Positions 1-11,139 of a stretch of 64,000 bases of DNA are shown here, in pieces. Made by a program: the position numbers and the translations under genes. The notes under the pieces were generated by a model. The model made no database searches. It saw only the letters and a list, made by a program, of their open reading frames with translations, and was not told the origin of the DNA. The stretch's first letter is position 1. Each line of letters opens with the position of its first letter. Origin of the DNA: Dendrolimus kikuchii (Eukaryota; Arthropoda; Insecta; Lepidoptera; Lasiocampidae); NCBI GenBank assembly GCA_019925095.2, contig CM034409.1:6637001-6701000 (forward strand), given 5' to 3'.

Positions 1-361
1 TATTTAATTTAAGATTACTAAGTAGTTTTTAATTATTATTATTTTTGTTATTTTATAGCGTAGTTTGATTTCAGTTTAAAAACTATATTTAAAATCGTTT
101 CTAAATCTGCGTCCAAAGTTACTTGGAGCGATGTCCGTTAAGGTTTTGAGATATGTAACAAATTCAATAAATTTTTTTATATACCATCTCCTCCATCATA
201 CGTAAAGATAGAGGGTATACTTTTCTTTTTTATTTATATTTTCATTATTTTTACTACACAACTACGGGAAGAGGTCGGGATTTATTTTTATGTATTTCTT
301 TCTATCTCTTTTCATAAATGCTTATATCTTATTCATGTTTCTCTTGTTCAAATTTTTCTTA

Positions 362-905
362 CTGTGTGGGCGGATTCGAAGTTAAAAAAACCCCGGATAT
401 TTCGTATACACGTAACCGCTGACGCTAATAGTATAATTTTGTTGCCTTCAGTTGTTGTGTAAATGTTTGTTACATAATAATAATAAATAGAATAGACTAA
501 TAAATACACTCACACGAAACTCATGTCCAAACACTATGTCCACCTTTGGTTTCATAAGTATAATATATCTTGCACATATCTTGAAATCAGCTCAATCAAT
601 CACTTTCTCTAAATTCAGTAATTTTTAGGACGGCCGCCATTTTAATATAACTTTAGCAACTCACTGCACTTGCCAAAAAAACATTATGTCTTACATGTTT
701 ATTTATTTATTTATTTAACACCGCTAACGAAATCCGACGACATAATGGCGCCATGGGGTCAGAGATAGATATTTATACATACCATTATACAAAAGAGAAG
801 GAAATATGTATGCACCAAGAATGTGTACTGTAGTATGACAAGAGATAGGGTTACCATGACTCAAAACGAGTCAAAACCATTGTTCAGCATTAAATAATAA
901 ACACT
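362..905. repeat. Interspersed repeat, copy 1 (about 540 bp)
   Basis: This stretch matches 30310..30850 in opposite orientation. Shared blocks include ATTTTGTTGCCTTCAGTTGT and the segment around 800..845 with AAGAATGTGTA. I see no convincing coding capacity. The family and class are unknown to me. Confidence 0.7.
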
Positions 906-1495
906 TACTGTCTAAATTTTTTTTACTCTTTGCTGTATTTTCTTACTATTTCATACATTTCTTACTATCTATTACATATCTTATGTTTAACTAGTTCAAT
1001 ATTTCCATGAATTTTCTTTTCTCAATATATCACAAACCTTATATAGAAAAGCGTCGCGTCGTCGTTGAAGCGCGAAATGGGAGGACCGAGTTGTTAGCAG
1101 TCTGTTTTCAGCGAAAAAATAAACTCGCGTCTTCCTCGAAGAGTTTCTGTATTATTACATTAATATTTTCCAATTTGATTATTATTAGGGATCCGTAGCT
1201 GTTTTGGCAAAAACGGACTTTTTAAATCGTCGTCTTTGTCTTTTTGTGTTCCACTTGCCAGGTGATAGTAAAATAATCTGTTTCGGGAATTTGCCTAGTC
1301 GGTCCTAAATGCGACTAAAGCAGACTCGGTCAAACGTTGATACGTACTGAACTTGTTACATGTTTAATTGATGATGATGTATAAATTAGTCTCTCCTGCC
1401 TTAGTCAAAAATTCATTAGTCAAAGGCAGAAAAACGTCATTTATTTGGACTTTATGTCAGACCTGAGGATTGACTGGTCAAACCTAGGAGCGTCA
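906..1495. other. Gene-free AT-rich DNA
   Basis: No gene, RNA or recognisable repeat is seen here. A 63-codon open frame at 1007..1198 has no family features and is treated as chance. Confidence 0.4.
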
Positions 1496-1590
1496 GAGCT
1501 TCACATATTAGTAGCACCTTCGGTGCTAGAAAGGTTTGTAGGCGATGGTAAACGCTTTTCATCAGGTGGGCCAATAAAAAAAAATAAAGA
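1496..1590 (+). repeat. Family A SINE-like element, 5'-truncated
   Basis: The segment has the family A tail (GTAGGCGATGGTAAACGC, then a short A-rich end). Only the 3' third remains. See the copy at 25793..26103 for the full structure. Confidence 0.65.
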
Positions 1591-1652
1591 ACAAGCGCAC
1601 GCGAATAGAGTGATGTTCACAACAAATTAAAACTTAAAGGGATAAAAGTAAA

Positions 1653-2060
1653 TTATCTTAGATGCGGAGTGACGCTCGCGGACCGCGTTCGTAATACCGA
1701 AGTAACAAAGAGAGTTGGTCTGAAACAGGGTGTCGGGGTGAAGGTAAGGAAAGGAATGCTCCGGTGGTTCGGGCATGTGGAAAGAATGCATGATGAAAGA
1801 ATGACTAAACAGATATACAATGCAAAAGTGAATGGATGCAGAAGTCGTGGAAGGCCGCGACACACCTTCCTCGATAAAATTGATCGTGTACTAGCAGAAG
1901 GTGATGTCAGGAACCTTAAGAACAGACGAGCGTGCATGACAAGAGCTATGAATGTCAAAGAAGCAAGTGAGGTGTGTAAGAATAAGCCTGAATGGCGCTC
2001 TGTTGCTCGTGCCTACCCCGCAAGGGAACTGGCGTGAAGTTATGTATGTATGTATGTATC
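1653..2060 (+). pseudogene. 5'-truncated LINE, C-terminal ORF2 end with (GTAT)n tail
   Basis: The reading frame 1669..2037 encodes a basic protein end. Visible motifs are RWFGHVERM followed by RGRPRHTFLDKI and a terminal PARELA*. The RW-GHV-RM plus GRP---F-D pattern is typical of the C-terminus of endonuclease/reverse-transcriptase proteins of RTE-like LINEs. The polymerase core is absent, so this is a dead 5'-truncated copy. It ends in a GTAT repeat tail at 2040..2060. Copies of the same 3' end occur at 15853, 22017, 60425 and 62325. Confidence 0.8.
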
Positions 2061-2254
2061 TTACATGGGCAAGGGAAGTCCCACCAACTGGTTCAATTTC
2101 AACTCGATATGTTCCAGTGATTAAGAATTAATTACGTCAGAGGTCAATTGAGGTCCATTCGCAGCAGTTATCAGCGCGGGGAACCCTGCGTATCGGAGAG
2201 TAACGTGGAGTTAAATTGTATTTAAAACTGGACAAGCTTGAAATTAAAACAAGA

Positions 2255-2690
2255 TTTTAACGCATTTAAGCGCGGCATTGTATTTGATATTTATTTTGAC
2301 GTTTCGACCTTTTTTCTTCAGCCGCGTTCACGGAAGACAAGAATTTTAAAAAATATTTAGAATAGAATACAACAGAATAGAATTATACTTTATGGTACAA
2401 TCAAAAGCAGATTAAAATTAGGTGTAAATGGCGGTCTTAACGCTTACAGCCATCTCTCCCAAAGAACCTTGGCATGGAGAGGAAAATATGACACCAAAGC
2501 TATTATTTAAAAAGTAAAAAAATATAAAAAAATAAACAAGTTGGGGGTAGGCCACATAATAACTCTAACATTACTCATTAACACTTGATATCATTGTTTT
2601 CCGTGATCACGGCTATGGACGTGCACGCTATGGCTATGCACGAATAAATGCTGCACTTAAAACCGTTAAAACGTAGCTTTAATCTAATTG
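2255..2690. mobile_element. Foldback (palindromic) MITE, interrupted copy
   Basis: The left arm (2260..2350) and right arm (2575..2690) carry the family blocks TTTAAGCGCGG, GACGTTTCG, CCGTGATCACGG and ACCGTTAAAACGTAG in inverted order, as in the compact copy at 30013..30296. About 200 bp of another repeat (2355..2540, starting TTTAGAATAGAATA) lies between the arms. Confidence 0.6.
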
Positions 2691-3091
2691 AGAAAACTTC
2701 ACAAAATATAGGTATACTCGTTTTGAAAAAAATATATGTTCTCAATAAAAAAAAGTCACCAATAAAGTAATGGCTAATAAATAATCCTGTTAGGTAATCA
2801 TGAGAGCATTCTACTTTATTCCAGGCAAGGATCTAACGTCTGGTGTTGCAAATGTCAACTAGTAACTGTAACCTGTTTTCATCAGGTAGCTTTTCCGCTG
2901 TACTTCAACTATTAAAAAACATAAAAAAAATATCTTATCTGAAAAACAATGTCTAAGTCGAAACAAATTTCTATCTTTTTATTATTTTTAACTTACAAGA
3001 CATGAACTTATTCTGCCGTAACACAGTTTAAAATTAGTACGGGGAGTAATGATTGTCGCATAATGTTAAATTAAACACTATTATTGTATAT

Positions 3092-3256
3092 TGTATAAAA
3101 ACCTTGAGTTGTGTTCCGGCATTAGTGACCATGTTCCAGTCTCCCTTAAGAGAGCAACAGCGTATTTGTTGCAAATGTTTATAGGCGATGGTAACCGCTT
3201 TCCATCAAGTGGGCCCTCTGCCTGTCTGCTGAACTCCTGCAATAAAAAAAATTTTA
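3092..3256 (+). repeat. Family A SINE-like element, 5'-truncated
   Basis: This is the 3' half of the family, with TTGTGTTCCGGCATTAGTGA and the CTGCAATAAAA tail. Confidence 0.85.
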
Positions 3257-3340
3257 CCTACTTGATTAGCTTATAACTGGGCACCAATTAATTCTTAATT
3301 TTTAATAATAAGCACATCCAGAATAACTAAATCCATAGCG

Positions 3341-3358
3341 GGGAACCACTTCTTATCA
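3341..3358 (+). promoter_or_regulatory. Candidate kappaB-like plus GATA site pair upstream of attacin
   Basis: GGGAACCACT (3341..3350) fits the insect Rel consensus GGGRNYYYYY at 9 of 10 positions. It is followed directly by CTTATCA, a GATA motif on the other strand. Closely spaced Rel and GATA sites are known in insect antimicrobial peptide promoters. This pair lies about 680 bp upstream of the attacin start, so it is only a candidate. CGGATTTTCC at 3566..3575 is a second 9-of-10 match. Confidence 0.25.
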
Positions 3359-4024
3359 AATACTGTAAATATATAAACGGTTAGTTTGCAAACCGCATCA
3401 ATTAGTAACTCAAAGCAACTAGACGATACAAGTACCGAAAAACAACTACAATTTGTAAAAATTGTTTAATTAGAAACATTAGGTACATATTTAATAACTT
3501 TATAGAAATTGACATTGTTTTGATAGTCTGATTTAGATTTGCCTAGTTCACTAGAAGGCACACCACGGATTTTCCACAATTTTCTTTAGGCTGGGTGTCT
3601 GTGAATGACTCTGAAGAATTCTGAAAAATAATTTCAAGAAATTATTTCAATTAAAATTGGCCTCACCAAGATCCGTTCAATAGTTTGGTTTTCCTGGGCG
3701 ATTGCCGTTTTATTACCTGGGCTCATGTTAAGACTAAAATTATTTCCGTTAAGTATAAGTTCTAGCAATTCACAAAAGCTAGCGGGCTTTACGGTGTTTG
3801 AATGTGTATATACATGCACATTATGATAGTGTGCGTGTCTGACGGAACGATCAGTTTCGGGCGTGCCGTCGACTCATGCAAGCTTTTGGTCTCACGCACA
3901 CATAAATGTATATTTACCTACAATACAAGTAAAGCCCGCTCGCCTTTATGAATCGCAAGAACACATGTTGATTTATGCTTTGCTAATAATTGATTTTGAT
4001 TTTTTAGATAAACTTTAAGAAACA

Positions 4025-4368
4025 ATGCTGCGTGCAACCTTCTCACTCGTACTCCTAATTATCGGAGCCAACGCTAGATATTTAATCACAGAACACGTCC
4101 CAAGATGGTACATTGATGAGAGTGCCAACATTCTGGTGAGAGATCCAGAGGACTATCTCTTCGAGCCTTCTATTCCGGTACATTTAAAAAGAGTATCAAG
4201 ACAGGCTCATGGGAGCTTCACCATGAACTCTGATGGTACTTCAAGCACTGCCTTGAAACTGCCTTTTGCTGGTAACGACAGGAATATCTTCAGCGCAATC
4301 AGCTCGGCGGGATTTGATAATAAGAGGCATCTGTCTTCATCGTCACTCGGACTAGCTTTTGACAATGT
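4025..4368 (+). CDS. attacin: Attacin exon 1
   Basis: It holds the signal peptide, propiece and start of the mature protein. The ATG follows AAGAAACA, and an upstream TTTTTTAG at 4000..4007 could be the acceptor of a 5'-UTR intron. The donor is AATGT|GTAAGT. Confidence 0.95.
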
Positions 4369-7300
4369 GTAAGTTTACCATTTTAGGGTTCCGTCGGTAT
4401 TCTAAGAATAACAGAACCCCTATGTAATTATTATCTGTCCGTCTGTCTTTGATTTTTTTTTAAGTATGCTTGTAGGCTAACATTTGATGATAAGTGATTA
4501 TTGTTTTCCTTGGGTATCTGTAACACTCAGGGAGCCTATGCTTTGCTCACCTCGTTGAGACTTTAAATATCTATTTACGCCTTTTTAAAAGTGTTATTAT
4601 TATAGTGTTTTGGAAAAACCGTGGGAGAGAACCCATTTCAGATCTTACACACGGATTACATAAAGGAGTATGTCAGGACCATCTTAACCATATTAGACAC
4701 CGGGTTGCGATTCCGCAAGCAGTTTTTCGCCAGGAGGTAGGGTACTTGCCTGTCTGAATGGCTCCACCTTTGTTCTAGAGCATGCCGCCATAACAACATT
4801 GAGTTGTGTTCCGGCATTAGTGGCCAGGTTCCATTCTCCCATAGAGAGCGGCAGCACATTAGTTGCACCTTTAATATTATAAATGTCGATAGGCGATGGT
4901 AACCGCTTTATATCAGGTGAGCCGTCTGCCTGTCTGGTGAACTCATGCAATAAAAAATACAAAAGTTTAGTAAAAGCGGAAATCTTTTTTAAAATCCCCA
5001 TGTTTGTCCGTCACGAATATGTGTAGGTAGGTATAAAGTGATTGGCTTGAGCCCTACTAGGTCCCTGCATCCGGGTGATATATAACGACGTGATGGAAAT
5101 GGAGACAGTAGCAGAAAGTGGTAATAGTAGTTTTTTTCTAAAACGTCTGGGTCTGTACCTATGGCTGAAATTAGTAACAATATTTAATCAACATGTCGCT
5201 CAACACAGTGCTGTAGTAAAATAGCGACTGAATAAAGATAGGGTAACCGTCTTGAAAAATCATAACGATGTTCTTTAAACACTTTATGTATTTCAGTCAA
5301 TAGGTGATGAGATCATGACACTTCAAAATCGTATCTTTCTGTTAAACTATATGTGTATGTAGTAGGTTAAAAATACGTTTACTTAAAATGGGTTTGAACA
5401 AGATCTCTTGAGGACTTTTTGTGATATTTTTGAATAAATGTTTTCTTGGAGTTTCGTAATGAAGTAATGAAGAGTACCGATTGCTTTTCCAGAAATGGAC
5501 ACGGTGCCAGCCTCTCCCAGACCAAGATACCAGGGTTTGGGAAACAACTAACTGCGGCGGGACATGTTAATCTTTTCCACAATAACAACCATGACTTGAC
5601 AGCCAACGCTTTTGGTACCAGAAATATGCCCAGCATACCGAATGTACCTAACTTCAACACCGTTGGAGGTGGTCTTGACTACATGTTCAAGTAAGTGTTT
5701 TCATTTCATAGTAATATCATGGAAGATAGTATGGCGTCGCTGCCTGTCAATATTCCCGGCATTCAAAATAAGCTTTTTTTTAAAAAAGATTTTAAATACA
5801 AGCTTTTGAGATCCTGGATATCATGTAGCAGCAGAGTGCAAGCCAGGACAAGTAAAACGAGCCCAAACACGACGGGTCTATCTTGTTTAGTACAGGAGTT
5901 CCTATTTTTTTTTATTGCAGGAGATCAGCAGACAGGCAGACGGCCCACTTGATGGAAAGCGGTTACCATCGCCTATGGACATTTGCAACACCAAAGGTGC
6001 TACAAATGCGCTGCTGCTCTCTTAAAGGAGTCTGGAACCTGGTCACTAATGCCGAAACACAACTCAAAGTTGTTATGGCGGCATGCTCTAGACCAGGGGT
6101 GGTAGCCATCCAGTCGGGCAAATACCCTACCACCTGGCTGTGGGTTCTTTAGTCGCCTCTTACGACAGGCCGCCCGGCCGCAAGAAATTGTATTCTTTCT
6201 CCGTTCCTGCACGGATAAAATCCTATGGCCACCTTCCGACTCCATCATCATATCAGCTTCATGGTACCATATTATTGCATTGTCACGCGATATACATATG
6301 CGTGCAAAATTTCAACTCAATCGAAAAAATCGAAACCGGGATGTTGGTCAAATTTAACTTGCAAGATTCCACCCGAACTTACATACATACATAGGTACAT
6401 CTATTGCAAGTTAAATAAAAGCTTGTAAAAATCATCGGTTGATATTAAAGTCTACGGTACATCATGCATGCTCTTCCGAATAAATTGCCAAATCCGCGGT
6501 GTTGGAACTCCAACACTCCGCAAGCAGAACCTGTCACCGCCCAACCAATGTCCACTGCAGGACATCCCTCTACCTTCCTCATCCGATCCCCACGGTCCAC
6601 TCGACTGGAAAACGTCCTACACTTATTTTGAAACTGTCTCCATTCCTGGACTAATCTTTTCCATAGGCCATCGGTCTTGTGCACCCCATAATACATGTAA
6701 AAACAGAGAATCCCCTGCGAAACAAATGAAAACGTTTTCCATATACTGGCCTTATAGTATGAGTATACACAAATGTCCTGTACCTCGAATGTGGGCTCTA
6801 TAGCCCAATGAAACTAAATCTGTTAGTGACATCACTGGAATATTACGACGTATGTATGAATCCCAAACATACAGAAAACCTTACACCATGCGGTGTATTT
6901 TTTTATTTTTTATTGCAGGAGTTCAGCATACAGGCAGACGGCCCACTGGATGCAAAGCGGTTATCATCTTCTATGGACATTTGCAACACCAAAGGTGCTA
7001 CAAATGCGCTGCTGCTCTCTTAAGGGAGACTGGGACCTGGTCACTAATGTCGGAACACAACTCAAAGTTGTTATGGCGGCATGCTCTAGACCAGGGTTGG
7101 TAGCCATCCAGTCGGGCAAATGCCCTACCACCTGGCTGTAAGTTGTTAAGTCGCCTCTTAAGACAGGCCGCCCGGCCGCAGGAAATTGTATTATTTCTCC
7201 GTTCCTGCACCGATAAAAATATAGGAGCCATTCCCTTAAATTTCAGGCAAATTTATTCCTAGTCCACGACCACCGTCTAAACAGGGTTGTAGGACCAGTA

Positions 7301-7842
7301 CAGCGCAGTATACTGCACTATACTGGTTATGTATCCATAATAATCCATGCCTACATTATAAATGCGAAGTAATTCTATATGTCTGTGAGGATTTTCTTGA
7401 TATTTGTATTTATGTGTGTAGTCTCAATACTGAGAATGAACATAGGACATTTTTTATCCCGGAATACGGGATAGATTCCGGGATAAAATTAAATATACTT
7501 ATAGGCTAAGAATAGCGCTTAGTTAAAATTTAATGCAATATGATCTAATGTAAATGTTTGCTCTGAAAATAAAACAAGGTTAAAACCGGTTTTCACCGTG
7601 GCGTAAACACTAGTAAGTGTAAATTAAATAATCTTTTCAGGAACAAAGTTGGCGCTTCGGTAGGCGCAGCACACACTGACTTCATCAACCGAAACGATTA
7701 TTCTATTGGAGGAAAACTGAATCTCTTTAGGAACAGAGACTCCTCATTAGACTTTAATGCTGGACTTAAGAAGTTCGATACTCCATTCACCAGAAGTTCG
7801 TGGCAACCAAACTATGGATTTTCATTTTCAAAGTTTTTCTAA
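4025..7842 (+). CDS. attacin: Attacin, antimicrobial prepro-protein (3 exons)
   Basis: Attacins are secreted glycine-rich proteins of the insect humoral response that act on the outer membrane of Gram-negative bacteria. The exons 4025..4368, 5493..5690 and 7641..7842 join in phase (GT|A, then AA|G) to 248 codons including TAA, a 247-residue precursor. All splice sites are canonical (GTAAGT/CAG, GTAAGT/CAG). Residues 1-17 form a signal peptide ending ANA. An acidic propiece follows, ending at a furin-type site RVSR (56-59), so the mature protein probably starts at Gln60 (188 residues). The mature part has the attacin order: QAHGSFTMNSDGTSS, then GFGKQLTAAGHVNLFHNNNH, NMPSIPNVPNFNTVGGGLDY, and the end WQPNYGFSFSKFF. 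The length matches the family and no lesion is seen, so it looks functional. The closest alternative is another attacin paralogue. Induction through Rel/NF-kB signalling is expected from the family. Confidence 0.97.
4700..4956 (+). repeat. Family A SINE-like element, diverged copy in attacin intron 1
   Basis: It shares GCATGCCGCCATAACAAC, TTGTGTTCCGGCATTAGTGG and the ATGCAATAAAAA tail with other copies, but its 5' part is diverged. Confidence 0.8.
5493..5690 (+). CDS. attacin: Attacin exon 2
   Basis: The acceptor TTGCTTTTCCAG precedes residues starting NGHGASLSQTKIPGFG, and the donor is TTCAA|GTAAGT. The exon encodes the glycine-rich G1 domain. Confidence 0.95.
5776..6428 (-). mobile_element. 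Family B element, split by a SINE insertion
   Basis: On the - strand the element starts with AAGCTTTTATTTAACTTGCA and runs through ATGGCCACC, CAAGATAGACCCGTCGTG and GGATCTCAAAAGCTTGTA. The uninterrupted copy at 24626..24935 is about 310 bp. Here it is split by a family A element at 5904..6220. The class is uncertain, as no terminal inverted repeat or coding frame was recognised. Confidence 0.75.
5904..6220 (-). mobile_element. Family A SINE-like element inserted in family B
   Basis: This is a nearly full-length copy, TTTATTGCAGG to TGCACGGATAAA as read on +. The host element reads TTCCTAT on one side and ATCCTATGG on the other, so TCCTAT is a candidate target-site duplication. Confidence 0.85.
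6430..6890. other. Attacin intron 2, unassigned DNA
   Basis: No gene or repeat family is recognised. Overlapping open frames on both strands show no family features. Confidence 0.3.
6893..7216 (-). repeat. Family A SINE-like element, near full length
   Basis: The copy runs from the TTTTTATTGCAGG tail complement to CTGCACCGATAAAA. It lies in attacin intron 2, 670 bp from the nested pair. Confidence 0.9.
7641..7842 (+). CDS. attacin: Attacin exon 3
   Basis: The acceptor AATCTTTTCAG precedes KNKVGASVGAAHTDF and the exon ends SFSKFF with TAA at 7840..7842. It encodes the C-terminal G2 domain. Confidence 0.95.
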
Positions 7843-7939
7843 TCGTTACTTTTTCGTTATATCTGAGCATAAATATCCCACTACTAAACTTGGGTCTCCC
7901 CATTTTTTTGGGAACACATAATGTGACAACATTTGGGTA

Positions 7940-8018
7940 AAACTTCACACATCCGTTATTTCGATGTGAAAATTTAATTATGATGCTCTATTTCACCATA
8001 AGCACGTTGTTACAGTAA
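7940..8018 (-). repeat. tRNA-SINE remnant downstream of attacin
   Basis: CACATCCGTTATTTCGATGT and the following GTTTCACC-like and AGCACGTTGTT blocks match the body of the SINE at 9208..9415. Confidence 0.5.
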
Positions 8019-8030
8019 CCGTTCTTAACT

Positions 8031-8478
8031 TCCTATTGGTAGAAAATTTACTATTGGTAGAAAATCTACTATTGGTAGAGAATTTACTATTGGTAGAGAA
8101 TTTACTATTGGTAGAGAATTTACTATTGGTAGAGAATTTACTATTGGTAGAGAATTTACTATTGGTAGAGAATTTACTATTGGTAGAGAATTTACTATTG
8201 GTAGAGAATTTACTATTGGTAGAGAATCTACTATTGGTAGAGAATTTATTATTGGTAGAGAATTTACTATTGGTAGAGAATTTACTATTGGTAGAAAATC
8301 TACTATTGGTAGAGAATTTACTATTGGTAGAGAATTTACTATTGGTAGAGAATTTACTATTGGTAGAGAATTTACTATTGGTAGAAAATCTACTATTGGT
8401 AGAGAATTTACTATTGGTAGAGAATTTACTATTGGTACAAAATTTACGATTGGTAGAAAACTTCCCACTGGTAGAAAA
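8031..8478. repeat. 18-bp minisatellite, about 25 copies
   Basis: The unit CTATTGGTAGAGAATTTA repeats head to tail with few substitutions and becomes more diverged toward the right end. The 18-bp period keeps frames open on both strands (VENLLL on +, PIVNSL on -). I take these as repeat artefacts rather than proteins. The array starts about 190 bp after the attacin stop. Confidence 0.97.
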
Positions 8479-8672
8479 CTGATATTTAATACTTGTATGG
8501 AGTCTATTTAGCGAGTTGAATGAGGTAAACGATTAGATAGTAAAATATTGGAACTGGCTGTACCTATGTCAGAAAAACCGCCTAATTGTTACATTTTCGC
8601 AACATTTTATGTAAATTTAAGAATTTATAAAGTATTAATTACATGCATTTATTTACTGTAAGAATATATTAT

Positions 8673-8678
8673 AATAAA
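8673..8678 (+). promoter_or_regulatory. First canonical AATAAA downstream of attacin
   Basis: No AATAAA occurs between the attacin stop (7842) and this site. If it is used, the minisatellite lies in the attacin 3' UTR. A variant signal nearer the stop is equally possible. Confidence 0.3.
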
Positions 8679-8736
8679 GTTTCAATGTTTTTTAATTTAA
8701 TCTTCCTAATGTGTTGTCAAACATTATACAATAAAC

Positions 8737-9165
8737 TAGAGATGCGACGAATAGTGTTTTGGCTGAACACCGATTATTCGGCCACGTTCCCGGCCAAAGC
8801 GCCGGATATTCGGCGTAAGATATGTGCAATACGCGCGTAGCACGAAGTATTGATGTTGATATAATAACTTGTGGAGTATTTTCTTACGTTCTCGCGAATG
8901 ATGGTACACATAAATTAAACAATGTTTTAAGCGCGACATTTTTTTATTGTTTTTTATTTCGATATTTTTAAAACTGGCCGAAACGTAATATTAAAATAAA
9001 AATTAATTAAAACCACATTTAACATTGCTAAAACGTAGTTTAACTATCAATTTTTGACGCAAATATATACAATTTTGAGCAATATGTGCATTTCTTTTTT
9101 ATAATTTAGCCTTCGGTATTCGACTGAGTAGTTAAATAAGTAGCCGGATATTCGTGGCATCTCTA
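8737..9165. mobile_element. hAT-like MITE, 429 bp
   Basis: The ends are inverted: TAGAGATGCGACGAAT on the left and TAGAGATGCCACGAAT on the complement of the right (15 of 16). Flanks CAATAAAC and TAATAAAC give an 8-bp target duplication with one mismatch. An 8-bp duplication and a TAG-starting terminus fit hAT elements. There is no transposase frame. Confidence 0.8.
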
Positions 9166-9207
9166 TAATAAACATCGCACTGCTTTATAGAAGAACGGAC
9201 TGTATAA

Positions 9208-9415
9208 TTAATATACCCCGCCACGCTTCTCTAAGGCGGATTGGCGGCTTTGACACATCGGTTATCTCGATGTGCAGGTTTCATCAAGATGTTTTCATTC
9301 ACCGTTAGCACGTGGTAATTATGACAATATAAACATTCGGTAACAAGTGCCTAAGTGGTGCATACTTTCTGGCAAGGGACGCGTTTGCTAACCACTACTA
9401 AGCTATAAAATAACT
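9208..9415 (-). repeat. tRNA-derived SINE, reverse orientation
   Basis: On the - strand the head reads TAGTGGTTAGCAAACGCG (box A-like), followed by the body with CGATGTGTCAAAGCCGCC. The same body is found at 37998..38290 and 57575..57790. Confidence 0.75.
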
Positions 9416-9429
9416 ACTGTAGTAAACCC

Positions 9430-10010
9430 AAACAATAATAAGACAAAATGTATGAAATACTTTTATTTTTCAACATAAAACATACTATTATGTACATGCA
9501 TAAATTTACAAACAGTTCTTGTCAATGGGTAAAAAGTATTTTACAGAATCTTGTATTAAAAATTACTGCTACAAACCTTATTGCTAGTTATTTACTAAAA
9601 ATGATACATAAATCCTAGCAATGACAATGTCCCAGATGAAAATATACCTCTAATAAAGCTCTTAACACTTACATTTCCAGGGCTGTGCCAAAAGTATTTT
9701 ATAATGCGTTTTGTTACAACAAAAAAAACGCTAGACTTCTAACCAACATTATATTATTTAAAATATTTTTTTAAATCTTCTCAGTTATAACTTTCGTCTT
9801 GATATATTTTTTAATGATTCAGGATTAAAGAATACTGACGCAGAGTCAAAGCGCGTCAAAGATTCAATCTGAAAATTTACTTAACAACCTCGATCTCCAG
9901 AACGCAATGCACAAATAGAATTTTTAAGTTTTCACGTGCTAATAAGATGACAACAAATATCTATACTTGATGTTCTCGTAGACTTATCGAATATCACTAT
10001 GGTATCTTAT
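9430..10010. other. Gene-free AT-rich DNA
   Basis: No gene is seen. The complement of TTTATTTTT near 9461 gives an AATAAA on the - strand, so a distal Myb 3' end here cannot be excluded. Confidence 0.3.
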
Positions 10011-10253
10011 ACTAATACGAGTATAAAGCTGAAGAGTTTGTTTGTTTTCTTGAACGCGCTAATCTCAGGAACTACTAGTCTGATTTGAAAAATTCTTTCA
10101 GTGTTTGATAGCCCATTTATCGAGGAAGGCTAATCATCACGCTAAGACCAATAGGAGCGGAGCACCAATGAAGAATGTTTCAAAATCGGGGGGGTTTTAT
10201 AACTTACTTTTTTTTTACTATTCCACGCGGACGAAGTCGCGGGCAGAAGCTAG
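10010..10253 (+). mobile_element. Helitron-like non-autonomous element
   Basis: The element starts near TATAAAGCTGAAGAG. It has ATTTGAAAAATTCTTTCAGT internally and ends with the short palindrome CGCGGACGAAGTCGCG, about 10 nt before a terminal CTAG followed by T. The terminal hairpin, CTAG end and lack of inverted repeats are Helitron hallmarks. Confidence 0.75.
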
Positions 10254-10311
10254 TGTTCGAATAAAGTGCGTAATGGCTTACAACCAAGATTTACTGCTTT
10301 TTATTTATAAC

Positions 10312-10640
10312 TAGGATATGCCCGCGACTTCGTCCACGCCTGACTCTATATTCCCGCGGGTTTCCCGGGACACTAAGTACCACACCATTTAAAAAATAAT
10401 GTAAGCTATCTTTTTAGTTTATTTAAACTGTGTCGGAATAAGCAAATTTTTATACACCCGAACAACTACAAACCGCTTCCGGGAAAATTCCTGTGGGATT
10501 CCCGGTATAAAAATTTCATACATTTTATTACATTTTTTTTAAACTGGCCATTTTAAACAATCTCCAGAAAAATTCCCGCGGGATTCCTAGGACAAAAAGT
10601 AGCGCTGATTTTAAGTGTAATAAATTTTGCTGAATAAAAA
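10312..10640 (-). mobile_element. Helitron-like element, other subfamily
   Basis: On the - strand the end reads GACGAAGTCGCGGGCATATC then CTAG. The body has repeated CCCGCGGGATTCC-type blocks. Part of it recurs at 57000..57110. Confidence 0.6.
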
Positions 10641-10714
10641 ATTGCACGGTGTTCTTCGTCGTTTGTATAGTCTATTCGAGTTTTTTTTTATATAGCTTCA
10701 ATGTACAGAGTGTA

Positions 10715-10800
10715 TGAGAAAGTCAGAGGACAGAGATGAGTGGCGCCAACTTGGGGAGACCTACGTCCAGCAGTGTACAGAGACGGCATGTTTAAAATTT
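10715..10800 (+). pseudogene. LINE C-terminal remnant
   Basis: One frame reads DEWRQLGETYVQQC. This matches the protein end at 57405..57545 (MWRILGEAYVQQW), the C-terminus of an RTE-type LINE. Confidence 0.55.
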
Positions 10801-10839
10801 TATAATATTTATAGATGATATCGCGATTAGTACATATAA

Positions 10840-10940
10840 TTAAAACTACGTTCTAACGGTTTTAAGTGCGGCATTTTATTTCGACATTTCGGCCACTTTT
10901 CAATAGCCGTGATCACGGAAGACAAAGAGGTCTTTCTTTG
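10840..10940. repeat. Foldback MITE family, one arm
   Basis: It carries the blocks AACGGTTTTAAGTGCGGCAT, GACATTTCGGCC and CCGTGATCACGG. Confidence 0.6.
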
Positions 10941-11139
10941 TTGAGACCTTCCCATCGAGACATAAAAGAAGACACCGGCATTCGTTCGCATGCGCGCGTC
11001 TGCGAGCAAAAATCTGAATTCGCGCATCATTTTTTTTTACTCGATAAAAATATGTGTATTATCTTTGGGATAGTGGATCAGGCATTACGGATAGGGGATC
11101 AATATACTATGTAAATTTTTATATTGAGGCTTCGACTTC

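Noticed and set aside
8025..8482. Two 147-148-codon open frames on opposite strands
   Set aside because: Both are produced by the 18-bp minisatellite, whose period is a multiple of three.
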